NCBI RefSeq assembly: GCF_003290025.1
Contig: NZ_QNHG01000003.1
Span: 646,460 to 710,459 of the forward strand
Direction of reading: 5' to 3'
Length of the DNA stretch: 64,000 bases
Source of the DNA: Pseudogemmobacter bohemicus
Lineage (GTDB): Bacteria; Pseudomonadota; Alphaproteobacteria; Rhodobacterales; Rhodobacteraceae
The first letter of the stretch is position 1. Each line of letters begins with the position of its first letter. The position numbers and the translations under genes are program-made. A model generated the notes under the pieces. That model saw only the letters and a program-made list of their open reading frames with translations. It was not told the origin of the DNA and ran no database searches. This document shows positions 1 to 7,727 of this stretch, in pieces.

Positions 1-194
1 GCACCTCTGCCGTGCAAAGCCGCGCCTGTGCAGGCGTTGCGGGCGGGACATATCTTTTCGCGCTGCCAGGCTCGACCGGCGCCTGCAAGGATGCCTGGGA
101 CGAGATTCTTGTCAAACAGCTCGACTACCGGCACGGGCCCTGCAATTTCGTGGAAATATTCCCAAGGCTTGAGGAGCACAAGCGACGGAAGTGA
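1..194 (+). CDS. moaB: MoaB, molybdenum cofactor biosynthesis protein B (3' fragment)
   Basis: The window opens inside this gene: reading frame 3 is open from the first bases and stops at 192-194. The translated tail, with SRACAGVAGGTYLFALPGS followed by a KDAWDEIL segment and a C-terminal NFVEIFPRLEEH, is the characteristic C-terminal part of the MogA/MoaB fold. That fold binds or adenylylates molybdopterin during molybdenum cofactor synthesis in the cytoplasm. Only about 63 residues are present, so the active-site region cannot be checked. The next gene starts 82 bases downstream on the same strand and has no evident link to cofactor synthesis. Confidence 0.85.
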   Translation, partial: TSAVQSRACAGVAGGTYLFALPGSTGACKDAWDEILVKQLDYRHGPCNFVEIFPRLEEHKRRK

Positions 195-276
195 GGCCGA
201 TATGTCTGTCTCCGGGTCGCGCCATTGCCCGGAAACGGCCTCAGAATAGCCGCGCCATGGCGCTACACCCCCCGGC

Positions 277-1611
277 ATGAGACGCCGTTTCCCCCGCTCG
301 CTCCTGTTCTTTCTGCCATCGCTGTTCGCAGCGGTGAACGGCACATCCTTACCCTATTACGCCCTGCACCTGCCGGTGCCACCCTTGCTGGCGGTCTTCC
401 TCGCCTGGTTGCTCGCGGTCGCGATCTTCGCCTGTCTCTGGCTGGGGATGATCGGCATCATGGTCGAGGTTGCGGGCGGCAAGATCCATGCACTCTGGCT
501 GACGCCGGTGATTGCGGTTTTCTCGGGCTATTACCTTCTGTACGCGGTGGAAAACCTTCGCTATGCGCAGGAATTGCGCGAGCGAGCAGTGGCAAATGCC
601 GGGCTGCGGGTGGAATTCGACCCAACCCGCCAGGCGCTGGTTTTGCCGCTGTTCCCGGCGGGCTCACTGCTGTTGGATTACGGAGTGCCGGTAACATATA
701 CCTTCAATCCGTTGGATCCTTCCTCGCCGACAAGGGCGGGGCGCTTTATCGACGGCACCCTCTGCGATGAATTGCTGGAACGACTGCCGAACGGCTGGAT
801 ACCGGGGATCGATTTCGGCGGCGCTTATCACCCGGGGCGACAGGAGATTTGCCTGCTGACCATGCCCGAAGTTCCGGATCTGCCGGCGATCCGGATACAG
901 GCACCGCCAGAGGGATCGCCGGGGCGCGGGGCCAGTCTTGCTGACCGGGGTTATCTGATCGAGCCGCCCGGGGGAGCCGCGCCGGTGATGTTGCGCGATC
1001 CGGCGCCGGGCTGGCTGCCCCTGCCCTGGTGGCCGGATCTTGGCGCGTTTTGCGGCCGGCTGCTGGGGCGCAAGGCGATGACCATTGGCTGCATGCGGCT
1101 TGATACCCGCATGGAATGGGCCACGGCGCCGAATTCGCTCGAGGCGCTGGCAAGGGTGCTTGGGCTCGAGAAAGTCGGGCCAGAGGGGCGGATTATGGCA
1201 GATCCGGACCTCGTCCGCCGGAAATTCGATGCGGCGCTGGCGGGGCTGGTGGCGGAACAGATCAGGCTGGCCGATCTCTGGATTGCGGGCCGCCAGCAGG
1301 ATCACGGGCTTGACCATCGGCAGATGCCCCGGCCGCTTGCGGAGCATCTGGCGCTGGATCCTGCTGCGTTAAGCGGTCGGGCAGAGCAGATCATGGCAGC
1401 CCTGGAAGACGAAGCTGCCACCGCCGCGCCCGACCAGTCACGGGTCGCCAACCTGTACATCTTGCTTTCAGCGCTGGATGAGGCCGAAGTGATGCCGCTC
1501 CTGCCGCGCCTTAAGCAGCTGGAAACCCTGTACTCCTGGCAATCCGGCGATGAGCTGCTCCGCCGGCTCCGGGCCTTCGAAGCGCGCCGGAGTGAACCGG
1601 CGCGCGATTGA
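277..1611 (+). CDS. Uncharacterised membrane-anchored protein
   Basis: I do not recognise this 444-residue protein. Three hydrophobic segments lie near the N-terminus (about residues 8-22, 36-62 and 72-90). A mostly soluble region of about 350 residues follows, with several tryptophan- and proline-rich stretches around 240-260 and a helical, alanine/leucine/arginine-rich C-terminus. This suggests an inner-membrane anchor with a large domain on one side; no catalytic motif is visible. The ATG at 277 was chosen because it begins just before the first membrane segment, although no strong ribosome binding site precedes it. It lies between moaB and a convergent hydrolase gene, with only 6 bases to the latter's stop. 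Function unknown; high GC at third codon positions supports real coding. Confidence 0.7.
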   Translation: MRRRFPRSLLFFLPSLFAAVNGTSLPYYALHLPVPPLLAVFLAWLLAVAIFACLWLGMIGIMVEVAGGKIHALWLTPVIAVFSGYYLLYAVENLRYAQELRERAVANAGLRVEFDPTRQALVLPLFPAGSLLLDYGVPVTYTFNPLDPSSPTRAGRFIDGTLCDELLERLPNGWIPGIDFGGAYHPGRQEICLLTMPEVPDLPAIRIQAPPEGSPGRGASLADRGYLIEPPGGAAPVMLRDPAPGWLPLPWWPDLGAFCGRLLGRKAMTIGCMRLDTRMEWATAPNSLEALARVLGLEKVGPEGRIMADPDLVRRKFDAALAGLVAEQIRLADLWIAGRQQDHGLDHRQMPRPLAEHLALDPAALSGRAEQIMAALEDEAATAAPDQSRVANLYILLSALDEAEVMPLLPRLKQLETLYSWQSGDELLRRLRAFEARRSEPARD

Positions 1612-1617
1612 TCGGCT

Positions 1618-2541
1618 TTACCCCTCGCGTTTCAGCGCCTGGGCCATGCAATGGATGCCACCGCCGGTTTTCGAGATTTCCGCCGTATCGACCACGGCCA
1701 CGTCGAATCCGCGCGCTTTCAGCTGGCCGATCAGGGTTTGCGAGGCTTTCGGCGCGATGATGCGGTCGCCGCCCAGAGACATGAAATTGCACCCGAGTGC
1801 CATCGTGTCCTGGAAGGGCACGTCGATGATCTCATGGCCCTTCGCCTTCAGCCAGTCGACGATGGCGGGCTCGGTGCAGGCGAGGCAGACGGCGGTGAGT
1901 TTCTCGGCGATCGGCACCACCATCAGGTCGATATGGACGTAATACTCGTCGATAAAGGCGAGGCGGACCTCCCAGCCTTCGGCCGCGAACCAGGACGCCA
2001 CCTGGCGCGCGCCGTCCTCATTGGTGCGGGCCCCGCCGCACCCCACGAGCAAAACGCCTTCCTCGATCACATTGAAATCGCCGCCCTCGAAAGTGCCGGC
2101 GGTCACCATGTCATAGATCGGGATGCCGAGGCTCTCGTAATGGCGGATCGCGGCATAGTTTTCGCCGCGGCGCCAGGGCTGGCTCATCGCGGTGATCACT
2201 GCGCCGTAAGGGGTCATCACCGAGCTGTCGCGGGTATAGACCTGCATCGGCAGTTCTGCCTCGGGCGGCACGGTATGGACAGTGACGCCGAAGCCCTCAT
2301 AGGCCGCTTTCAGTTCCTTATGCTGCGCCTGAGCTTCCTGGATGTTGCACGGGTTCTCGCGCAGGTGTTTCCTCGACAGGGACGAGGTCGCCATATGGCG
2401 CAGGTAAGCCGGGTCGCCCAGCAGCACATCGGTCAGCCGGTCGGTTTCATTTCGGAACCCCCAATGCGCCAGCGGGCTGGTGCCGCCGCCCTGTTTGCGG
2501 CGCTGGAGGGAAAAGGGTTCAGGCCTGGTCTGCACGTTCAT
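1618..2541 (-). CDS. Arginine deiminase/dimethylargininase-family hydrolase
   Basis: A 307-residue member of the guanidine-modifying (pentein) enzyme superfamily. These enzymes attack the guanidino carbon of arginine or methylarginine through a catalytic cysteine, giving citrulline plus ammonia or methylamine. Visible signatures are TRDSS (103-107), FEGGD (151-155), the HID catalytic histidine/aspartate pair (203-205) and GGGIHCMA with the nucleophile Cys298 near the C-terminus. The ATG at 2541 is preceded by AGGAGAGAGAA, an excellent ribosome binding site; the longer open frame upstream lacks one. It lies 14 bases downstream of an M20 amidohydrolase on the same strand, so the two are probably co-transcribed. 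The family is clear, but the exact substrate (arginine, methylarginine, or another guanidino compound) is not decided by sequence alone. Confidence 0.82.
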   Translation of the reverse strand: MNVQTRPEPFSLQRRKQGGGTSPLAHWGFRNETDRLTDVLLGDPAYLRHMATSSLSRKHLRENPCNIQEAQAQHKELKAAYEGFGVTVHTVPPEAELPMQVYTRDSSVMTPYGAVITAMSQPWRRGENYAAIRHYESLGIPIYDMVTAGTFEGGDFNVIEEGVLLVGCGGARTNEDGARQVASWFAAEGWEVRLAFIDEYYVHIDLMVVPIAEKLTAVCLACTEPAIVDWLKAKGHEIIDVPFQDTMALGCNFMSLGGDRIIAPKASQTLIGQLKARGFDVAVVDTAEISKTGGGIHCMAQALKREG

Positions 2542-2555
2542 TTCTCTCTCCTGTT

Positions 2556-4148
2556 TCAGGCGCCTTGCATGGCAGAGGGGATCCACCAGTCGCGGCCCCT
2601 TGCGGTGGTGACATATTCCGGCCAGCGGAAATGGATCGGGGGGGCGTAATCGCACAGGGGCGGGATCGGGGCGGCCTTGCTGCGGCTCTCGAACTCGGTC
2701 CACATCGCCGCCCGGGCCTCTGCGTCTTCCAGAATGCGCAGCGCCGAGAGCGCCAGAACCTCGGCGGCCTTTTGCACCATCGGGTCGATGGTCGCCGGGA
2801 TGCCGCCAAGCGCGTTCATCACCCAGGCCGGGTAAGTATACCCCGCCGGCGCATTCAGCGCGGGGCGCGCGATGTAGAAGCGCGCGGTGGGCGCATGCCA
2901 GCACATATCGGTGTAATCATCCGAGGTGGAATTCTTCTGCGAGGGCGGCAGATCCTCGCGCAGGATTTTCTCCGCCGCCTGCGGGTCGATCAGCCGGGTC
3001 ATTTCCGGGATGAAGGGCTCTGCCATCGGCGCGATGCCAAGACCCGACTGGATCTCGCGGGCGATCTCTTTCGCGTCCTGCCCCCATTCGGGGGCGCCGG
3101 CTGCCTGCATCGCGTCCCATACGACCGATGCGATGGTATGGTTCGCAAGGCCGGGGCGCGATTTGCAGACCCAGTGCCGCTCGACCCGGCAGCCGGTCAT
3201 CGCGCTCGCGTGTTCAGCATTGCGGTCCAGCGCTGCGGTGACCGCCTCGGCCATCGCGAGCGTCGGTACCCGCATCATATACTGGATCTCAGCCAGACCG
3301 GCGGGCAGGTTGTCGGCGGTGGCCTGGCCTGCGGTCAGGATCGCCTCGGAAATCGACCAGCCGCCCTGATGCGGCAGCATCGAATCGCGCAAGGATTTCG
3401 AGGTCAGGAACATCAGGTTCAGCGCGTCATTGGCACCGGGCGCGCGGACGGCGGAATGTGATTGCGGGATCGGCGCGCCATCCTGCGACAGGCTGCCCCC
3501 CCAGGCCTGCGGCTCATCGCAGATGAAACGGTAGATCATCGAGTAGGCCGCCCCGCAATGCGTGTCCCAGCGGACCGTGTTGCACATCGGCAGCATGTAA
3601 AACGGATGGAAGGACAGGATCGCGGCCAGCCCGTCATAATAGCCTTTCGCGGCATGGATCGGTTTCGAGCCGCGCACCTTTTCCGCAGGCTCGCCGGTAA
3701 AGCGCAGGCCGCCCTTGATCCCGTGCTTTTCCATCGCGGCTTTGGTCGCGAGCAGCCCCGCCAGCCCGGCAATCCCAAGGCCGGAATGCGGATCGGTATG
3801 GCCGCCGGCCTGAAAACCCAGCCCCTTTCGCGGTTCGCGCCGGGTCGAGGCCGCCTGGCAATTCCCCGGCACCGCATCATATTCGGCATACATGCCGATC
3901 ACCGGAGCGCCCTCGGATTCGGGGCCGTTCGACCAGGTGGCGCAGAAGGCGGTCGGCATGCCGGCCGATCCTTCCTCGACGGTGAACCCCTCGGCGCGCA
4001 GCCTTTCGACATACCAGGCGCAGGACTGGTATTCGCGCCAGGCGGTCTCGCCATAGGAAAAGATCGTGGCGCACCAGTCGGAATGGTCCCGGGCGCGGGC
4101 TTTGACGCTGGCAAGGGCGGTGGTCTGGGCGGCGGAAAGCTGCGACAT
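2556..4148 (-). CDS. M20-family amidohydrolase (AbgB-like)
   Basis: A 530-residue cytoplasmic metal-dependent amidohydrolase of the M20 peptidase/aminoacylase family, most like AbgB-type aminobenzoyl-glutamate hydrolases by overall pattern. Metal- and catalysis-associated segments are EYDAVPG (89-95), GGHTDPH (115-121) and TGEPAEK (151-157), then the dimerisation domain and a C-terminal catalytic portion with TSDDYTDMCW. Such enzymes cleave amide bonds in N-acyl or aryl amino acids. The start at 4148 (MSQLS) is preferred over an in-frame TTG eight codons upstream, because GGAG sits at suitable spacing before the ATG. It is the first gene of a two-gene minus-strand unit with the guanidine hydrolase, and diverges from a LysR regulator. 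Substrate specificity is inferred only from neighbours. Confidence 0.85.
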   Translation of the reverse strand: MSQLSAAQTTALASVKARARDHSDWCATIFSYGETAWREYQSCAWYVERLRAEGFTVEEGSAGMPTAFCATWSNGPESEGAPVIGMYAEYDAVPGNCQAASTRREPRKGLGFQAGGHTDPHSGLGIAGLAGLLATKAAMEKHGIKGGLRFTGEPAEKVRGSKPIHAAKGYYDGLAAILSFHPFYMLPMCNTVRWDTHCGAAYSMIYRFICDEPQAWGGSLSQDGAPIPQSHSAVRAPGANDALNLMFLTSKSLRDSMLPHQGGWSISEAILTAGQATADNLPAGLAEIQYMMRVPTLAMAEAVTAALDRNAEHASAMTGCRVERHWVCKSRPGLANHTIASVVWDAMQAAGAPEWGQDAKEIAREIQSGLGIAPMAEPFIPEMTRLIDPQAAEKILREDLPPSQKNSTSDDYTDMCWHAPTARFYIARPALNAPAGYTYPAWVMNALGGIPATIDPMVQKAAEVLALSALRILEDAEARAAMWTEFESRSKAAPIPPLCDYAPPIHFRWPEYVTTARGRDWWIPSAMQGA

Positions 4149-4355
4149 GTCCCGGGCTCCGGATCGACACAAAAGGGCGACAGGGGGCGGGCAAGGCGCC
4201 TCCCTGCCACCCTTTCAGGGCTAACAGGGCAGGCGGCTGCCCTGAAAGTGAAACCTTTTCCCGGCTTCGGCAAAGGAAATTCACCTTTTGCTTGTATGCG
4301 CCGCAGAAAGACCCAGACTGGGGCCCCGGTATGGTGCAAAGCCAGTGAGGTCCTG
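4149..4355. promoter_or_regulatory. Divergent control region with nested inverted repeats
   Basis: This 207-base gap separates the minus-strand hydrolase pair from the plus-strand LysR gene. It holds a perfect 10-base inverted repeat, CTTTCAGGGC at 4212-4221 and GCCCTGAAAG at 4239-4248. A second interrupted repeat spans 4248-4284, with arms beginning GTGAAACCTTT and ending AAAGGAAATTCAC. LysR-type regulators usually bind such dyads between divergent genes, so these are candidate operators for the adjacent regulator. No promoter hexamers could be assigned with confidence. Confidence 0.45.
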
Positions 4356-5240
4356 ATGGCCCGTATCCCCTCGACCCAGGCGCTGCGCGCGCTGGAGAGT
4401 TTTGCCCGCCACGGCACGGTCTGGCAGGCGGCGGATGAGCTGAACCTGACCCGCAGCGCGGTCAGTCACCAGTTGCGGCTTCTGGAGCGTGACCTGGGCT
4501 TTCGCCTGACAAGCCGGATTGGCACGCGGGTCGAGCTGACGCCCCAGGGCCTGGCCTATGCAACGGATATCCGCCGCGCTCTGTCGATGATTGCCGGCTC
4601 GGCGACGCGAAATGCGGCGCGCGGCGTGACGGGGACGCTGTCGGTCAGCTGCCCGCCGGGCTTTGCCTCAAGCTGGCTTTGTGGCAAGATTGGAGGATTT
4701 GTCTCGGATTTTCCAGATGTTACACTTTCCGTGCAGACGCCACGCCGGCTGGATGACGTGTCGAATCCCGATGTCGATATCTTTATCACCTTTGGCGAGG
4801 GCAAGCAGCCCGGCATGGATGTCGAGTTGTTGAAAGAGGTGGATTTCACGCCGCTTTGCAGCCCGGCCTGGCTGAACCGCTTTGAATCCATGGCCGATAC
4901 CGGCGCGCTGCTGGGGGCCACGCTCTTGCATCTGGGCGATTACGAGGATTGGGAATGCTGGTTCCGCCTGGCGGGGATGCCGGTCGAGTCGGCGCAGAAC
5001 GGCATCCGTTTTGCCGATATGAACCTGGTCTATGCGGCGGCGCTTGGCGCCCAGGGGATCGCGATGGGGGATGAATTCATCTGCCAGGATGCGATCCGCG
5101 CCGGCCATCTGGTCAGGCCCTTTGATCTTTCCGTGCGCTCTGTCCGGTCCTATTTCGTGGTCATTCCGCCGGAAAAGGCCGGCAACCCGGCTGTCGGTGC
5201 CTTTCGCGACTGGCTTCTGGGCGCGTTGATCGGTGATTGA
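4356..5240 (+). CDS. LysR-family transcriptional regulator (GcvA-like)
   Basis: A 294-residue regulator with an N-terminal winged helix-turn-helix (about residues 5-62, including the LNLTRSAVSHQLRLLE recognition region) and a C-terminal periplasmic-binding-like effector domain (about 90-290). The open frame extends far upstream, but that part is the antisense image of the amidohydrolase. ATG 4356 is the natural start because the HTH begins immediately and GTGAGG lies just upstream. The architecture matches GcvA-type LysR proteins. It is divergent from the M20/guanidine hydrolase pair and points into the ABC transporter operon, so it probably controls both units in response to their substrate; this is inference from position. 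The effector is unknown. Confidence 0.9.
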   Translation: MARIPSTQALRALESFARHGTVWQAADELNLTRSAVSHQLRLLERDLGFRLTSRIGTRVELTPQGLAYATDIRRALSMIAGSATRNAARGVTGTLSVSCPPGFASSWLCGKIGGFVSDFPDVTLSVQTPRRLDDVSNPDVDIFITFGEGKQPGMDVELLKEVDFTPLCSPAWLNRFESMADTGALLGATLLHLGDYEDWECWFRLAGMPVESAQNGIRFADMNLVYAAALGAQGIAMGDEFICQDAIRAGHLVRPFDLSVRSVRSYFVVIPPEKAGNPAVGAFRDWLLGALIGD

Positions 5241-5292
5241 CCCCTTTTTGATCGGTCCGCCAAAGATCGGCAAATATTATTTCCCGAAAGGG

Positions 5293-5316
5293 TGAAAAAC
5301 TTTCTATTGTTTTTCA
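5293..5316. promoter_or_regulatory. Inverted repeat upstream of the ABC operon
   Basis: TGAAAAAC (5293-5300) and GTTTTTCA (5309-5316) form a perfect 8-base inverted repeat with an 8-base spacer, in an unusually AT-rich patch between the LysR gene and the transporter operon. The partial dyad symmetry suits a LysR-type operator. It could also form a weak hairpin at the end of the regulator transcript. Its role is inferred. Confidence 0.4.
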
Positions 5317-5385
5317 GAGCCCCCCGTCTCAGGCTTGGATGGACAGTCTGCCCGGTCCCCGCCGCGATCTGCGGCATTGGCCGGC

Positions 5386-5445
5386 ACCCGGACCTCTGAC
5401 ATCCGGAATTCTGGCATCCGGAACTCTGGCACCGGCAACTCTGGC
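5386..5445 (+). repeat. Four tandem 15-base repeats before the ABC ATPase
   Basis: Four consecutive 15-base units occur at 5386-5400, 5401-5415, 5416-5430 and 5431-5445, each a variant of ATCCGGAACTCTGGC. The period is a multiple of three and the frame is open and continuous with the ATPase. If translation began at the upstream ATG at 5335, the units would encode a repeated IRNSG-like pentapeptide. They end 12 bases before the GTG chosen as the ATPase start. Confidence 0.75.
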
Positions 5446-5457
5446 AAGGGATACCAA

Positions 5458-6486
5458 GTGACGCAGGCAGCAGAAATCGGAGCTTCTGGGATCGGCAAGA
5501 TGTTCGGGCGCTTTACCGCGCTGCAGGATATTTCCATGACCATCGGGCGCGGCGAATTCGTCACGCTGCTGGGGCCATCCGGGTCGGGAAAGACCACCTT
5601 CCTGATGATCCTTTCGGGTTTCGAGGCGCCGACATCGGGACGGCTGACGCTGGACGGGCGCGAGATGACCGGGACGCCCCCCGAGGCGCGCGGCTTCGGC
5701 ATGGTCTTTCAGGGTTACGCGCTGTTTCCGCATATGACTGTCGAGGAAAACATCGCCTTCCCGCTGAAGGTCCAGGGCCGCTCCTCTGCGGATGTTTCGA
5801 AACGTGTCAGGGACATGGTCGAGATGGTCGGGCTGGGCGGCCATGGCCACAAACGGCCTTCGGGCCTGTCGGGCGGCCAGCAGCAGCGGGTCGCGCTGGC
5901 CCGGGCGCTGGCCTATGAGCCGCCGGTTCTGCTGCTCGACGAGCCATTTTCGGCGCTGGACAAGAACCTGCGCGGCCAGATGCAGGATGAGATGCGGCGC
6001 ATCCATCAGGAGACCGGCACCACCTTTGTCTTCGTGACCCATGACCAGGAAGAGGCACTGGCCTTGTCCTCGCGCATCGCGATTTTCGAAAAGGGCCAGT
6101 TGCAGCAGATCGCCGCCCCGCGTGAAATCTATGAGCGGCCATCCAACCGGTTCGTGGCGGAATTCCTGGGCGACATCAATATTTTGCCGGTCGCCTCCTC
6201 GCAGATCGAGGGGCGCGCGATCCGGCTGCCTGACGGTGCGGGCGATCATCTGGCGATCCGGCCTGAATATATGGACCTCTTGGTCAGCGAGCCCGCCTCT
6301 GGCAATGCGCTGCCGGTCGAGCTGAAAGATCTGACCTATCTTGGGTCTGAGACCCGCCTCGCTTTGACCACCAAAGGCGGGGTGCCGGTCGTTTTGCATA
6401 TGCCGACCGCGAAACTGCCCGACGGGCTTGTGCCGGGGGCGGCGGTCTGGACCAGCTGGGACGCCCATCGCGGTTTCATGCTGTAA
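5458..6486 (+). CDS. ABC transporter ATP-binding protein (polyamine/opine type)
   Basis: A 342-residue ATPase of a spermidine/putrescine-type importer, located on the cytoplasmic face of the membrane. It has Walker A GPSGSGKTT (39-47), Q-loop region VFQGYALFPHMT (83-94), signature LSGGQQQR (137-144), Walker B LLLDEPFSALD (158-168) and a switch histidine in VTHDQEEA. A C-terminal TOBE-like domain starts near residue 270. The GTG at 5458 was chosen because AAGGG sits just upstream and the ATPase domain begins soon after. An ATG at 5335 would add a low-complexity, repeat-encoded leader of 41 residues. It heads an operon with a binding protein, two permeases and a ThDP enzyme. Confidence 0.9.
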   Translation: MTQAAEIGASGIGKMFGRFTALQDISMTIGRGEFVTLLGPSGSGKTTFLMILSGFEAPTSGRLTLDGREMTGTPPEARGFGMVFQGYALFPHMTVEENIAFPLKVQGRSSADVSKRVRDMVEMVGLGGHGHKRPSGLSGGQQQRVALARALAYEPPVLLLDEPFSALDKNLRGQMQDEMRRIHQETGTTFVFVTHDQEEALALSSRIAIFEKGQLQQIAAPREIYERPSNRFVAEFLGDINILPVASSQIEGRAIRLPDGAGDHLAIRPEYMDLLVSEPASGNALPVELKDLTYLGSETRLALTTKGGVPVVLHMPTAKLPDGLVPGAAVWTSWDAHRGFML

Positions 6487-6559
6487 GCGAATTCCGGGAC
6501 AGACCCGCCATAAGATGCGGGCGCCGGCTGACTGAAAATCCTCAACAGGGAGATGGATT

Positions 6560-7672
6560 ATGAACGGACCCTTCCAGCGCGACCAGTTGGAAATCCTTGC
6601 GATGAAGGCCCGCAAGGGTCAGATTTCGCGGCGGAATTTCAACACCGGTCTTGCGCTTTTGCTGGGAACTTCGGCGCTTGGGCTGGGGAGCCGCGCCGAT
6701 GCCCAGACCAAAGAACTGGTGCTGGTGAACTGGGGCGGCGACGCGGGCGCGGCCTATGACACCGCCTATGGCAAGCCCTTCCTTGAGGCGACCGGCATCA
6801 CCGTGCGCCAGGACGGATCGGGCCCGACCGAGGGTGCGATCCAGGCTCAGGTCGAAAGCGGCAAACCGACCTGGGATCTGGTCGATGTCGACCCGTTCTC
6901 GGCTGAGGCGCTTGGCAAGAAAGGCATGATGGAACCCGTCGATTACGCCGTCGTCGACAAGACCAAATTCCGCGAGGGCTTTGGCTGGGACTATGCCGCC
7001 TCGACCTATTTCTTCTCGTATGTCATCGCCTATGACGCGACCAAATTCGGGGATAACCCGCCGACCGGCATGGCGGATTTCTTCGATACCGAGAAATTCC
7101 CCGGCAAGCGTGCGCTTTATAAATGGGGCGTCGGTGTCTGGGAGGCGGCTTTGCTGGCCGATGGCGTGGCGCCGGGCGATCTCTACCCACTGGATATCGA
7201 GCGGGCGCATAAGAAGCTGGCGGCGTTCAAAGAGCATGTCGTGGCCTTCTGGGGCGGCGGGTCCGAGAGCCAGTCGCTGCTTCTGGATGGTGAGGCCTCG
7301 ATGGCCATCGTCTGGTCGACCCGCGCCCGCCTGATCGAGGAAGACAGCGGCGGCGATGTGAAATTCATCTGGAAAGACGGTTTCGTCTCGCCCGGCGCGC
7401 TTGGCGTGGTCAAAGGCAATCCGGGTGGTGCGGAAACCGCGATGCAATTCCTCGCCTCGGTGCAGGATCCGGCGAAACAGCTGATCATGTTCGAGATGCT
7501 GGGCCAGGGGCCGGCAAACCCGGCGACCGATGCCTTGCTGCCGCCCGAGGACGCGAAATACAACCCGGTGGCCGCCGATAACTATGCCCAGCAAATGCCG
7601 ATCGACATGGCCTGGTACGAGACCAGCTACGGCGCCGCGCTGGATGAATATCTGAAGATCATCTCGGCCTGA
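6560..7672 (+). CDS. Periplasmic substrate-binding protein, PotD/SpuD-like, Tat-exported
   Basis: A 370-residue solute-binding protein for the adjacent ABC importer. The N-terminus is long and carries a twin-arginine motif, SRRNFNTG (about residues 23-30). A hydrophobic run LALLLGTSALGLG and a signal-peptidase-like ADAQ site near residue 49 follow, so folded export by the Tat system is likely. The mature part resembles the polyamine/opine-binding family (ELVLVNWGGD near its start, DLVDVDPFSAEAL, and a long C-terminal lobe). A ribosome binding site (AGGGAG) precedes ATG 6560. The neighbouring arginine-type hydrolase and ThDP enzyme suggest a basic guanidino or amine ligand, which is inference. 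Confidence 0.88.
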   Translation: MNGPFQRDQLEILAMKARKGQISRRNFNTGLALLLGTSALGLGSRADAQTKELVLVNWGGDAGAAYDTAYGKPFLEATGITVRQDGSGPTEGAIQAQVESGKPTWDLVDVDPFSAEALGKKGMMEPVDYAVVDKTKFREGFGWDYAASTYFFSYVIAYDATKFGDNPPTGMADFFDTEKFPGKRALYKWGVGVWEAALLADGVAPGDLYPLDIERAHKKLAAFKEHVVAFWGGGSESQSLLLDGEASMAIVWSTRARLIEEDSGGDVKFIWKDGFVSPGALGVVKGNPGGAETAMQFLASVQDPAKQLIMFEMLGQGPANPATDALLPPEDAKYNPVAADNYAQQMPIDMAWYETSYGAALDEYLKIISA

Positions 7673-7683
7673 TGGGTCCCTTG

Positions 7684-7706
7684 CCCCGGGCCAGTCCGGC
7701 CCGGGG
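7684..7706 (+). terminator. Hairpin between binding protein and permease genes
   Basis: Arms CCCCGGGCC (7684-7692) and GGCCCGGGG (7698-7706) form a perfect 9-base-pair stem with a 5-base loop. It sits 12 bases after the binding-protein stop and is followed by a good ribosome binding site (AGGAGG) for the permease. No U-tract follows, so it is more likely an mRNA-stabilising or partial-termination hairpin that keeps binding-protein mRNA in excess. Confidence 0.6.
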
Positions 7707-7727
7707 ATCGCCGCTCAGGAGGATGCC

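Noticed and set aside
5241-5457. Guanidine (ykkC-type) riboswitch upstream of the guanidino cluster
   Set aside because: I looked for its conserved ACGR-containing motifs because of the arginine-like context and did not see them; only a dyad and tandem repeats are present.
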